Assembly (NCBI RefSeq): GCF_015706575.1 | Contig: NW_024037072.1 | Coordinates: forward strand, 17,795,162 to 17,859,161 | From: Patiria miniata | Lineage: Eukaryota > Echinodermata > Asteroidea > Valvatida > Asterinidae | DNA: 64,000 nucleotides | Reading direction: 5' to 3' | In this document: in pieces, positions 54,071 to 64,000 of the stretch | Position numbering within the stretch: position 1 is the stretch's first letter | Layout: the number at the start of each line of letters is the position of its first letter | Notes under the pieces: model-generated | Seen by the model: only the letters and a program-made list of their open reading frames with translations | The model's database searches: none | Told to the model about the DNA's origin: nothing | Translations under genes and position numbers: made by a program

Positions 54071-56406
54071 AAATTTCGGCAACGGTGGGCTTTAAGCACA
54101 CAAAGTAACAATGAATTTTGTTAACATTTTAAGAGGAATGACGATTTCACATGATATACATGAATATGTTTTGGTTTATTTTTACGATGAAAAAAAAAAC
54201 AGGATTGGGAAAAAAATTCTAAGATACCGAATTGCTGTTTTTGACGTATCGACATCCTTTGTTTTAATATAAAATTACAACGAAAGTGAAAAAAAAAGTT
54301 GCACTGTGTGCTAACTGCACGCTGTTTTGGTAGGAAAAACGGTCTCCTCTTCTTAATTTTCCCTTCATGCATTTGGAGGTACAATGTAAATAGCAACTCA
54401 GAGAAAAGTACACGTTCGAGCAAATAAAAAAAGTGATGGTAAGAGCATCTTTGAATTACACCATCGAACCAGTTAGACACTTTGTTTCACATAAACAACA
54501 CCATAAAAAACCCTCTTTGTAGTATGTCGAGTTTTTTTCTTACTTTTCAAAAAATCGAAAACTGACTTTGGTTTTACACCTGAATTTGAAACACTTGCTT
54601 CTATCAGATACTTCGTTTGGGTCATCTTTCTCATATGTTTGAAAAAAATCAAAACAGACCCGACTTCTAATAAAAAGAATACTTTTGAAAGACAAAAAAA
54701 TGCTTAATGCTGATGGCTTTGCCTTATCATCACAATTAAGGATAATCATTGACACTATACCTTATCAATCATGTACATAAAATGTAAATGTAGATTCAAA
54801 GATAGCAAGATGATGCTTAGGTTTTCTCGAAACATTTAACTCCCCCTTTTATCTTCATCACAGTGACAAGCTATCCACATCCTTTAACAATGACTTTTCA
54901 ATCAGCTGGAATTTGTTTTTTTACTGCAGGCAGACTAAATGTCAACACATTACCACATGCACCAAATGACAACATGCACCAACGTTTTGTAGCCAGGGAA
55001 CTAATTCACTTTCAAGAACAAAATGCACAATTGCGTTGATGAATTGTTTTTCCACTTGGAAAAAAGGCATTCGACAGTCTTACTTCTCTGCTTCAGTCAT
55101 TTTAAATTATCCCAGAACAGCAACACCAACACTAACAGGTGGATACCATGTTTAACACCCCCCCCAATCCATCTCCCAAATAAAAGACATCCTAATTTTT
55201 GTTTGGGTTTTTTAAGCCTTGGCTTTGTCTCTTTGTCTTCAGCGAGGCTTCAGAATAAGTTAGAAGCATTAAAGGAGAAGAAAATATAGGAAATATACGA
55301 CCAAATACTTTGGCCTAATATTATAGGATTCGATGTTATGACACAGTACATGGGCTGTATGTAGCCAGAGTCTCTCGCCCAAGCCAGGGGGCTAATATCT
55401 GAAAACAAAGCTGGGATATAGGTAAAACTTTAGATATCCCTTTGACACAAGGTGTTATGAGTAGAATGCTGCTGAAATGACTGTATCTCCTAAGTTGCTG
55501 CCTCTCATCAAAACAAACACAATGCTACATGTAGGGCTAGTGCATCGGAATCGAGTACCCGACCGTTAATGTCAGGAACCGGTTCTAGATAATGGGATTG
55601 GGTACCCGTAGCCAACTTTACAAATTACTGAGTGACTTCTCAGACAATGAAAAGAAAGGTTTCGAAGTCATTTGTGGGGAATTTTCAAAATAAAAAAACC
55701 AGGCCACATGGGAAAACAAAACATATTTCACATATTATAATGCTTGCGAAAGCTGCAGTTTACACCACAAAGCTATTAAGGTCTCTGTACACGCTTGTAT
55801 CTTGCTGTATTGATGCACGGATGTGGTAGTACTATCGTGTGGACCTTTGTAAATAATCTGAACAGCAACTTCCGAGATTTGAATGTTGGCATGTTTGGCG
55901 TTGGGTTTCTTTAACGGGTACCCGTTTCCTGTACTAAGCGTAAATGAACAACCCTATATAATCCTCAACTTTAGTTCATGCTATTTCTCTTCCTGTTCTG
56001 CAAATTATAACACGACTACAACACAAAGGCGTCAGGTTGCAACATTCTTTCCCATAAAACAACTGCAAACCTGTTGTTGGATGGTGGAGATTTTAGAGTA
56101 TTTAGGTTAATACTTCTAAAAAATATGCATTTACAAAATGCAATCAAGGTATAAATTATATTCAAAAGAATATGGTAACCACATATTCATTTTAAAACCA
56201 TTTTTCACTTTAGCTTAAATAACTGCATGCAAGAACTTCCCTTTTCTTCTTTTCATGAAAATAGCATAGAAAATATCCTGTTTAGATGATTAGGTCCTGT
56301 ATAAAATAAATAGGGAATGAAACATTTAAGGAAATGTTTTTACAGCACTAACACAACAAGTTTTGACGATATCATGACAATACATGCACCAGTTTTCCTG
56401 AGCCAT

Positions 56407-56735
56407 TTAACGATTATGAAGCCTCACAACAAACTTGTCCTTGAACGGTGACGTGTACTTCACGCCGACCGAACTGAAAACCTTGCACGGAATGCCCACG
56501 TCACAGAGATACAGCAAGCCGGCATTAGTGTTGTCGTAGGACAGAGGTAGAGCCGTTACGACGGACCACTTGCTCCGGACGCTGTGGTTGGGACTTGGAT
56601 CGACGGAGAGAACCGAGGCCTTGTTGGCCGTGACCCAAGTGACGATGCTCTTGAGCCAGGGCTGCTTGGACAGGGAGGTGTCGGTTGGCGTGTCCAAGGC
56701 GCTGATGATCAGATCTGGGGGTTCCTCTGGCAAGT
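56407..56735 (-). CDS. EDC3: EDC3 exon 6: end of YjeF-N domain
   Basis: Begins D|LPEEPPDLIISALDTP, matching the LPTSPVDLVINCLD junction of vertebrate EDC3, includes VLSVDPSP and LYLCDVGIPCKVFSSVGVKY and ends FVVRLHNR before the stop. Acceptor ATCGCAG at 56736. Confidence 0.95.
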
Positions 56736-59700
56736 CTGCGATGAATACAAGAAAAGAGTTACAAAACAGATATTACAGTCTAGGGCTGTGCTTTAACGGA
56801 CATTTTGGGAACCAGGTACCCACGTTTCCATACACATGTACTATAGGTCTCGTTCAGATGACGTCCTTTCCTACAGACCAGCCACGTGCATAGGCATTTT
56901 GAGCGTCAACTTGCATAACGCGCATCAGCAGTGTCGTAATTCTAACACATTTCGAGCAACAAGCGCGTGTTTGGAACATTTTCAACACTGCACAATGCGT
57001 GCTTGATTGCGTACAATACGCAGTTGCAATTCTCCTACAGAGATGGCGGTCATTGAACGAGCCCTATTAAAAGCATAACAAACCCAGACCTAGGTGTTTT
57101 CACCGTGTGCATCTCACACAGCAGTGCACACTGCCTCTAATATAGTCAGTGTAAATGTAAAACAGCACGCTCTCTGTCAGAAATGTATTGTTTTCTTTAA
57201 AAGTACAGTCCATCATTTGCAGATATCCAAAAAGGGACTGACGTAATTATTGTTGAAAAGCATACTTGGTTTAAAGATAGTAATGGGACTAAAAAAGTTT
57301 TTTTTTGGCAAGCTGTCATTTTGAAGAAATCGATGAAAGAGAAAGAAGGCCTTTCCAACGATGTGTCTAAAGAGGCATCATTAAAAATTTCCGTTAGTAG
57401 TTCCTTCAGCACCCGGCTTCTTTAGATTTTGAGCACTTTTGTTGCTTCAAACAAACACAATGCACAAATTACAAATGATGGACGTTACCTTTAATTTTTA
57501 TCAGCACCTCATCAATAAAAAGTTGTTTCCTTTTCAGAATGGTTGTGCTTTTATCCACAACGAAGGTGGTTTCAAGTAATAAAATTGAAATCAAACCCTT
57601 TTACAGTGCTAGGGTGGATTTCTTTGAATTTGGTATAATCATTAACTTGTTTTGTGCCATCTTGTTTTCTTCAAATGAGGGTTCCCACAAAAAAAAAATT
57701 AGGGCTTTTCATGACGAATTCCTATGCTGTTTTTACATCTAAGGATTGTATCTACAATGGCCAGGCATCCCACTGAGGCAAGGGATGCCACTCCCTTTCA
57801 GCCTTCCAGTTTGACCAAAGACCACTGAGCGCCACAAAGACATCACAATGGTGCACTGAACATGCAACCAGTATAGAGCATACATAAAAAGAGGAAGTAT
57901 AGTAAACTGGAAGACTGCCATAGCTAAATCAACGTATTATGCATCATCCTTTATGGGTTGAACAGGATTCCATGACTTTTTCATGACTTTCAACGACAGC
58001 GTTAAAGGGAATATACATCATTTGCTTTTGTTGTAATTTTCAGAAATGGATGGATTTGGGAGGTTAGTATTTTATGGCAAATATTGTTACACTGACTTTT
58101 TTTGACGTTTTGGGTTCGTGGATGCTATAAAAACCAATAAAAACAATCATTTTGCTGTTGTCTAGCTCCCTGACTCCATTTAAGATGAAACTGAGCAATA
58201 TATAGAGGTTAGGGAATTGTAAGGTCAGGGAACCAGTCTAGCTGGCTTGTACCCATTCACAGGTGTGTAATCGATTGCAAAGAAATGCAAACTTAGAACT
58301 AAATATGGTCAATTGGGGCAAGTATTTGAAAAAAAGCCAGGTTTTTCCAACGCTGGTCAGCCGACCAGTGTTAGAAATTGATACAAAATACCACTTTTCT
58401 TGAAAATGAAAGTACACCAAGTGCATGATTTTACAGGATACCGGTACTTTAGACTGTCATTCACTAACAGTCCAGCAAAATATTTCCTAATAATTTGGTA
58501 GATTTATTTTTTGATGTTTGCAAATGTTGTATTTTCCCTTTAAATTCCAGGATTTTCCATGACTAAGGGAACCCTGCAGATTGTTAGCAAATTAATTGGG
58601 AAGGTACATAAATTGTGAATGGATGTTTCTGATTTTGAAATAGGATCTCCAAGTTTGCGGCAAATTCAACCGAGTTTCCATTATTGACTTGTGTTGTCGT
58701 TCATAACTTCATGTGAAAGAGAAAGGAATCAGTATATGCCCCAAATCTAAAAGAATTCAAGAGATTTCAGTACACACCTCTTAATGTAGGAGAATTTAGG
58801 CCCAACTGATGTTAAATAAAGGAAATTTTCAGTGGCAGATCCTGATTTTTGTCTCGAGCATATTATGGTAATCCTTACTTTTAGGACACCTCTATTTTTT
58901 ACAAGTTCTGTTCAAAACTGACTTTTGCAGACGACTGTCCAGTACCAAAGTGACTTTTTCAGGCTAAAGCAGTCTTTTTTCTTCATATAAACTTATATTA
59001 GTTGTAATTTTGAAAGCACTTTCAAAGAAAATGTGACTTTCCTACCTTTTTTTGCAGTTCGCCATCTTGCTTTTTTAATATATCTTCTGTTTGTCATTGT
59101 CGTCTTTAACCCCTCTTAAATCAAAGCCCTGCCCTCTTTCTACAAAATTAAACCTGCTGATATTCAAGAGGTGTCACTGGCAAATGTTCAAATGTGCCAA
59201 GAAATATCAGAATGTCACTTTTGAGTGTCATTTGTCAGCTGTTTTGGTGAGTCGTTTAACCTTATAATTTTATATAGGAAAGGGGTCCTAAAGGTAAGGA
59301 TTACCCATATTATGGAGGAATCACATTGTTACCTTTGATGTTGGTCACATGTCTCCCAGATGTCTCCTTGAACAGCCTCAGCTCTGCCGTCACCACCTCG
59401 GGCATCTTGGCAAAGTTGGGCATGAAGAGTATGACGTCAGCGTTGTGATTGGCCAGATGCCGGGCACAGTTGATGCCCTGGGCCCCCTGTAGGTGCGGGC
59501 CGCAGACGACAAGAACGGAGGGCTGATTAGCTACCCTGATAGAGAGGACACAATTTGGAGGGAAATATACACAAACAAAAATGTCAGTGACTAAAGAAGG
59601 AATGTTGCAGTTTGCAGTCTATGGAGGTTACTTTGCCTTTTGAGTTCTAAAAATATCCAAATCCTTCTACTGAAAGGACTGAAAATGCTACAATGGGAAT

Positions 59701-62700
59701 TAAATATCATATTGCCAATTATTTTGCAAAATTAAAAAAACAAAAACCCTCAAATTCCAAGGCATTTTTGCCAGGCTTTATCCCAAACTCATCCACTGCG
59801 ATAGGAAAACAATGGCAAATTCTTTCAACTCATGAGAACATCAAGCCTCAAATCCGCACAACCTTTCCATGCATTTGAAAGAGGGTGCTCCACAGCTTTT
59901 CCCTTAATATATAAAACGATATAGATGAACTTGAACCAAAGAACAACGCTAACTGAACACACATAAACAACCCATTAAAACTGAGGCCTATCTTGCACTC
60001 ATCTTACTTTCCAAGACACGGCCATATTTTTTTTACCTGGTTTTCCCAACGATGAGGTCTAAAGCCATCTTAGAGACGCTCACACCACCAGCTTCGAGTC
60101 TCCTCTCAGTGGTCAGACCCAGTTTGTCAGCTGCTTGGTACAGGCTCTGGACCATGTCTACAGATGCTGCTGGGATGACCACACCAGTTTCTGGAGATGG
60201 CAGAGCGAGAAGTAAGTTTCTCACACTTACTATCATGTTTGAATTTTTATTACATGTATCCTTAACTTCACATATTGACACTAAAGTCACATAAGGTCAA
60301 CCACAAGTCCGGTACGAGAGGATGTACAGTAAAAGAGGGAATGCCTTTGTCACAGATCATATGAACAGCTTGTTTGAGACAGGATAACATGTGAGAAACT
60401 TGTGATTGACTTGTGATGACGTGACTGCAACTGGGGTAGACTTTTCCAAACTTTTTACCTGATGTATAGGAGGTGCACTTCACTTGTCTGCCCCCCTTGT
60501 CATGGAGGAAAGCTGGAACATTCTCCAACAGAATATGCTCATCGTGGGGGATATTCTTCACCTTCTTCTTGTTGTCTCCCATGGCCATTGTCGAAGTGAT
60601 CTCCTCAAAGATGGCGGCCTTGTTGAAGGATCTCATGCTCTTGTCAAAGTCAAAGTCCGTTGCGAGGAATGACTCCACTGGGGCGCTGAAGCACTCCTCG
60701 TTTCTGGCGTTTGCACCAAAGTTGCGCCTCTGTTTCTGGCCGCCGTCGATTTTGCGAGGCGAGGATCGCACTTTCTGGTTGGTGTCTAAGTTTCCTGATG
60801 AAAAAATGCCAAAAACCTCTCAGTTGTCAGTCAACAAATGTGCTGCGATCAGGCTACATGAGTCGTTTGTCGACCCTGGTCAAATTTGTTTGTATTACAG
60901 ATTTGAAAAGAGCACAATCTCAGCATTACTGCTGTGAAAACTGCATGCTGATACCATCTTTAGTTCAAAAATTATATTAGTTGGAACACCAAGAGATGTG
61001 ATGAAAAGATGTGATGAAGTGGCCCTATTTTGGCCTGTATCTCCAAATAAAAATTCCCGACAAACGACTCATTTAGCTTGATCGCATCACAAATGTGTAA
61101 TGGACCTAGTGTGTGTGTGCCAAAATAAGAACAGTAATTAAAACAAGTTCCAGTTAAGATTGAAAATTGTCTCTTGCTTCTTGCGGACTGGAAATGAAGT
61201 AGTCTTCGAGCTCTGTGCCCCCCCCCCCCCCCCAGCACTGAAAATGTAGGACAAACTGTCACGGAATGTCAATGAAACATGTTGCTTTTCTGACACAGCC
61301 TTACAGAAATATTTTTCCAAGAGCCTACCTGAGTAGTATCTGTTTTTTCTTCCTTTCTCAGAATCCGCTGCTTCTCTCTCCTCCTCTGACCCTTGACCTT
61401 TGCCCTCCTCCTTCTGAACTCTTTGAAATGCTGAGTGCTGAGTACCCGAGTATATCGTCGTCTGGTTGCCCCCTGAAGCATTTTTCTGGTTCGACGCATC
61501 CCCGCTGCGTTGTTTTGTTGGCGTCTTGCTGTGCGCACCGCCGCCGGACTGTCGATCCTGTTTCCTTGGTGTCCTCTGTCTGTCGTTATCTGACGCTCTG
61601 TGCTTGCTGTTTGGTGTATTGCTGTGCTGGACCACGTCTGCTCCATTGAGCAGGGGTGCGCTGTGGGAGGTTTTGATTGTGTCTTTTCTCTCGGGTGCGT
61701 CGGCTTTGTGTTCTTCGAAGGACTGCAGGATTTTTAAATCCCTTATGTCTACAGCTCTAAAGGAAAAAACAAACAAACATAAACGTACATTGGGAGGTTT
61801 TTATCGTTAACCCTCCTATGCAAACATATATTCTGTGCCAAGTTCTCCTTTCACTCAAAATTAATCAAGTGACTGTTTACAACAGTTGAAGAGCTCCCAG
61901 TCCACATAAAGCAGGATTGACTGGCAGTGACTATTTATGTAACTTGATACAGCTGTGCTTTGACTGTACGTGATTAATAAGCCAGCTGGCAGCTGTGCCT
62001 ACCACTTGCTTGGAATATGAACTGGCTGTTGGTGACTAGCCTGTGTAAAAGGTATGGCAGGGGAAGAGAATTGATTTTTTGATTGGCTGTAACTGTTCAG
62101 ACAGCAGGAGGGTAATAATTAATTTAACCCTGTGTTGCCCATTGTACATTGTACTTCCACACACACTGTTCCACTGTCATACAACAGTTTGCTGTACATG
62201 TATGAATGGGGTTCCCAAGGGCTGCAAAATGCACTTTTACATGTATACACACAGCTCCAGTCTTACTACAGTTTTGAAGTACCCGTTTACAGGGGCACTA
62301 GGTCCTGAAATCCCCGAACATTTCATGTTTTGGATAGTAGTTCAAACATCTGGTTGAAAGGAAACCAACCTAATGTCTTACCGTTCCCGAGAAAAGACGA
62401 AAAAAAACCCCGCTTGTTTACATCAGACACGACAGAGTACAAATAAGTTTTTCGTGTCGTTCTCAGTGTATGATATACACGTTGTGCGTCTCGGGAACAG
62501 TTTTGACCAATCACCAATGCAAAAAAAAATGGTTTCTTCAACGTCCGCAAAAGGCCAATACTTTACGAATGAAATCACAAATAGCATCCAAACAGCTCGA
62601 ATTTATGGGGTCGCAAAAGTGGACCCCGAAATTTGCTCTCGCACGCATAATACAGGAATAACACAAAAACGCCCAGTTTTGAAAGGATAGTTGTGTGGAT

Positions 62701-63706
62701 GTTTATATCCTACTTTTAGATGTTATTTCCACTTAACATCATCTCGTTCAAAGCGCGTTTTGTAGCCCAATTGGGCTGTTCTAGGACCTAGTGTCCCTTT
62801 AAAATATATAGGGTACTAGCCACACTACCATGTAATTTCTGTGAGGCTGGTGTCCTGTTGTGGTCAGAGATTGGGGAAACATGTCAAATGAGTTTGTTTA
62901 CTATTGTGGTTGACAGGGACGATTAATCATGCATGCCCTGTGGGGCGAGGCCGGCTAGACCCACTGGGATTTTTATAACACAAACATAATAGTGTTTGTC
63001 AGAGGTGCTGGTGTTTGGCTATGATTATCAGGCTCAATACTTCAACCCAAGCTAAAGGGGCTCTCATCTCATTATTTGTCTATGTTTGAAGGAGGAACTT
63101 GTGAAAACTTTAAAAAAAAATTGAACAAAAAAAAATTAAAAACAATTAAAAACTTATATATTAAGCAACACTTACGCAAAACATGTTTTGTTGCAATCCC
63201 ATCATGAAGGGTTTGAATTAAAGACTATCAAAATTTATCAAAACTGTACTACCGGTACCTCTGATGGACTTGTTTGGATTTGTGATAAAATCGTCTACAA
63301 CAATGCATTATGTCTTTCTGTCATCCACCTTGCTCAAGACTTAAAACGAGTGCATAAAGACGAGTGCACTAGTATTCAGGAGGTCGTGGGTTCGATTCTC
63401 ACCCGAGTAAGCTTGTGAAGTTTTCTCGCAAGCCCTTGCACAACACTTGAGTATTCAGCGTTTATAAAATACAACTGCGAAGGGCAAAAACCAACTATAA
63501 ATTCAGTGTATTCAAGTGTCTAAATTGTTGTACACCTACCGGAGAGTGATTTCTGGGGCTTCAAACTTGATTCCATTCCAGTAGGGTCTCTTGAGAGAGA
63601 TGGTCTGCTGGTCTTTGTTGACATCTGTCACCTCTCCCTGGAATGTGCCCAAGGAATCACCACAGTCCACGAACAGAAGGCACCCAACAAAACTGGTCTG
63701 GTCCAT
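56407..63706 (-). CDS. EDC3: EDC3, enhancer of mRNA decapping 3 (complete)
   Basis: Six coding exons with GT-AG introns and one open frame of 1617 nt (538 aa; human about 508): 63540-63706, 61329-61756, 60459-60794, 60037-60190, 59333-59535 and 56407-56735. Start MDQTSFVGCLLFVDCGDSLG aligns with the first residues of vertebrate EDC3. Domains: divergent LSm (1-70), a long charged linker, FDF motif TDFDFDKSMRSFNKAAIFEE (near 245-264), and YjeF-N Rossmann domain (about 300-538) with VVCGPHLQGAQGINCARHLA. In other animals EDC3 binds DCP2/DCP1 through LSm and the helicase DDX6 through FDF, dimerises through YjeF-N, and scaffolds P-bodies. All domains look intact. It is transcribed toward the esterase gene. 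Introns carry several MITEs. Confidence 0.96.
57197..57494. mobile_element. TTAA-flanked MITE, family A, internally deleted copy
   Basis: TTAAAAGTACAGTCCATCAT to AATGATGGACGTTACCTTTAA, 298 bp. It lacks the central half of copies 1-3. It lies in intron 5 of EDC3. Confidence 0.82.
58002..58543. mobile_element. TTAA-flanked MITE, family B, copy 2
   Basis: TTAAAGGGAATATACATCAT to GTTGTATTTTCCCTTTAA. It is the same element as 6360-6844 in the opposite orientation (shares GGGAACCAG, CGACCAG and TGTGTAATCGATTGCAAAGA). It lies in EDC3 intron 5. Confidence 0.8.
59333..60190 (-). CDS. EDC3: EDC3 exons 4-5: YjeF-N core
   Basis: Exons 60037-60190 and 59333-59535. VVIPAASVDMVQSLYQAADK and LGLTTERRLEAGGVSVSKMA form the helical dimer part; QPSVLVVCGPHLQGAQGINC and ARHLANHNADVILFMPNFAK form the Rossmann strand-loop-helix. 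These match vertebrate EDC3 residue for residue over long stretches. Confidence 0.95.
60459..60794 (-). CDS. EDC3: EDC3 exon 3: FDF motif
   Basis: A 336-nt exon with the FDF motif (DFDFDKSMRSFNKAAIFEEI) and, after it, KVKNIPHDEHILLENVPAF, the counterpart of the RHDENIL stretch of vertebrates. FDF binds DDX6/Me31B in other animals. Confidence 0.95.
60844..61088. mobile_element. Palindromic MITE GATGCGATCAAGCTA, copy 2
   Basis: TGCGATCAGGCTACATGAGT to CATTTAGCTTGATCGCATC; the interior matches 30451-30683. It lies in EDC3 intron 2, 50 bp from exon 3. Confidence 0.85.
61329..61756 (-). CDS. EDC3: EDC3 exon 2: end of LSm and basic linker
   Basis: Starts RAVDIRDLKILQSF, the last LSm strand, as in vertebrate RAGDITELKIL. 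The remainder is a charged Ser, Arg, Gln and Lys-rich linker without a fold. A long frame on the opposite strand is a shadow. Confidence 0.93.
62289..62802. mobile_element. TTAA-type MITE, family C (about 510 bp)
   Basis: AGGGGCACTAGGTCCTGA at the left and CTAGGACCTAGTGTCCCTTT at the right are inverted repeats of about 16 bp. TTAA follows on the right; the left TTAA is eroded. It lies in EDC3 intron 1. A degraded relative lies at 7205-7740. Confidence 0.72.
63310..63490 (+). mobile_element. Degraded tRNA-derived SINE fragment
   Basis: AGGTCGTGGGTTCGATTCTCA (B box GGTTCGATTC) at about 63380, a CACTAGTATT anticodon-like region before it, and the body GCGTTTATAAAATACAACTG ... GAAGGGCAAAAACC, which parallels the tRNA-Ser-like SINE units at 27940-28590. 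The A box is eroded. Confidence 0.6.
63540..63706 (-). CDS. EDC3: EDC3 exon 1: LSm domain
   Basis: ATG at 63706-63704. GCLLFVDCGDSLGTFQGEVT and QQTISLKRPYWNGIKFEAPE are the LSm strands. Donor CTCCG|GTAGG. The sequence from 63707 to 64000 is its 5' flank, with no clear promoter motif. Confidence 0.95.
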
Positions 63707-64000
63707 TCAGGCTCTGGACACTTCAGCTACATACATGTACGGGTATGTATCTAAGGGGGGAGTCTGTGCGAGAAAGACAAATGAGGATTAAAGCTTAATA
63801 GCTATTGTTTTATTTTTTTGTCTTATAGATGTTCACACCGAAACAGCTCTTGTTTTACAATTTTACTCTTTTCCAAATCTGATCAACTTCAAACTGGCAC
63901 ACACTTAGACCAACATCTGAAGATTTAGCTGAATCATGACGTCATGATGACATCATCCTAAATGTACATACTTTACGGCCCTCGTCATCCTAAATGTACA

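Larger units (their letters stand above)
49872..56406. other. Repeat-rich intergenic region between the esterase and EDC3 genes
   Basis: The two genes converge on this region. It holds the second copy of a dispersed repeat (52020-52295), a GGTCTTGGCC-type array (52550-52990), a family A MITE (53014-53531) and a TCCGACGCCTCATA minisatellite (53727-54070). AT-rich unique DNA fills 49872-51900 and 54100-56400. No gene could be supported; the longer open frames lie in repeats. Confidence 0.65.

Noticed and set aside
61266-61810. Long open frames on the plus strand
   Set aside because: Shadows of EDC3 exon 2, which is supported by homology and splice sites.

Overview
The window looks like a slice of a marine invertebrate deuterostome genome, most likely an echinoderm. 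The reasons are small exons in long repeat-rich introns, intronless fibrinogen-domain lectin genes, tRNA-derived SINEs ending in ATT repeats, and many short palindromic transposons. The species cannot be fixed from the sequence alone. No bacterial-style operon, CRISPR array or plain tRNA/rRNA gene was seen.

Four gene loci could be built exon by exon with consistent splice sites and reading frame. (1) Minus strand, 40908 down to 1574 and on past the left edge: a B-box / coiled-coil / two-Tudor / CCHC zinc-knuckle protein of at least 1086 aa in 23 exons. It resembles the Qin/Kumo-RNF17 (TDRD4) group of piRNA-pathway proteins. (2) Plus strand, 5268-6131 and 11623-12591: two intronless secreted PAN/apple plus fibrinogen C-terminal (FReD) lectins. 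They lie inside a 17 kb intron of gene 1 on the opposite strand and are recent segmental duplicates that share flanking DNA. (3) Plus strand, 43684-49871: a membrane-anchored protein with two carboxylesterase domains in tandem, the first with an intact Ser-Glu-His triad and the second without the nucleophile, followed by a Pro-rich stalk and a transmembrane helix. The sequence as given breaks this frame near the 3' end. (4) Minus strand, 63706-56407: EDC3, enhancer of mRNA decapping 3, complete at 538 aa in six coding exons.

Layout. 1-41 kb is the Tudor gene with its nested FReD pair. 41-43.7 kb is a divergent intergenic region between the Tudor gene (left) and the esterase gene (right), with a 22-base G run. 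43.7-49.9 kb is the esterase gene. 49.9-56.4 kb is repeat-rich intergenic DNA. 56.4-63.7 kb is EDC3. Between exons the window is packed with non-autonomous DNA transposons: TA-flanked foldback elements near 600 bp, several TTAA-flanked families, a 1.39 kb element with a 6-bp target duplication, SINEs, minisatellites, one probable solo LTR and a large nested palindrome at 40.0-40.7 kb. No transposase or reverse transcriptase frame was seen.

The EDC3 and Tudor genes both encode proteins of RNA granules (P-bodies and germ granules in other animals), but nothing in the sequence shows that they are co-regulated. The FReD and esterase genes encode a secreted and a surface protein and appear unrelated to the RNA genes.
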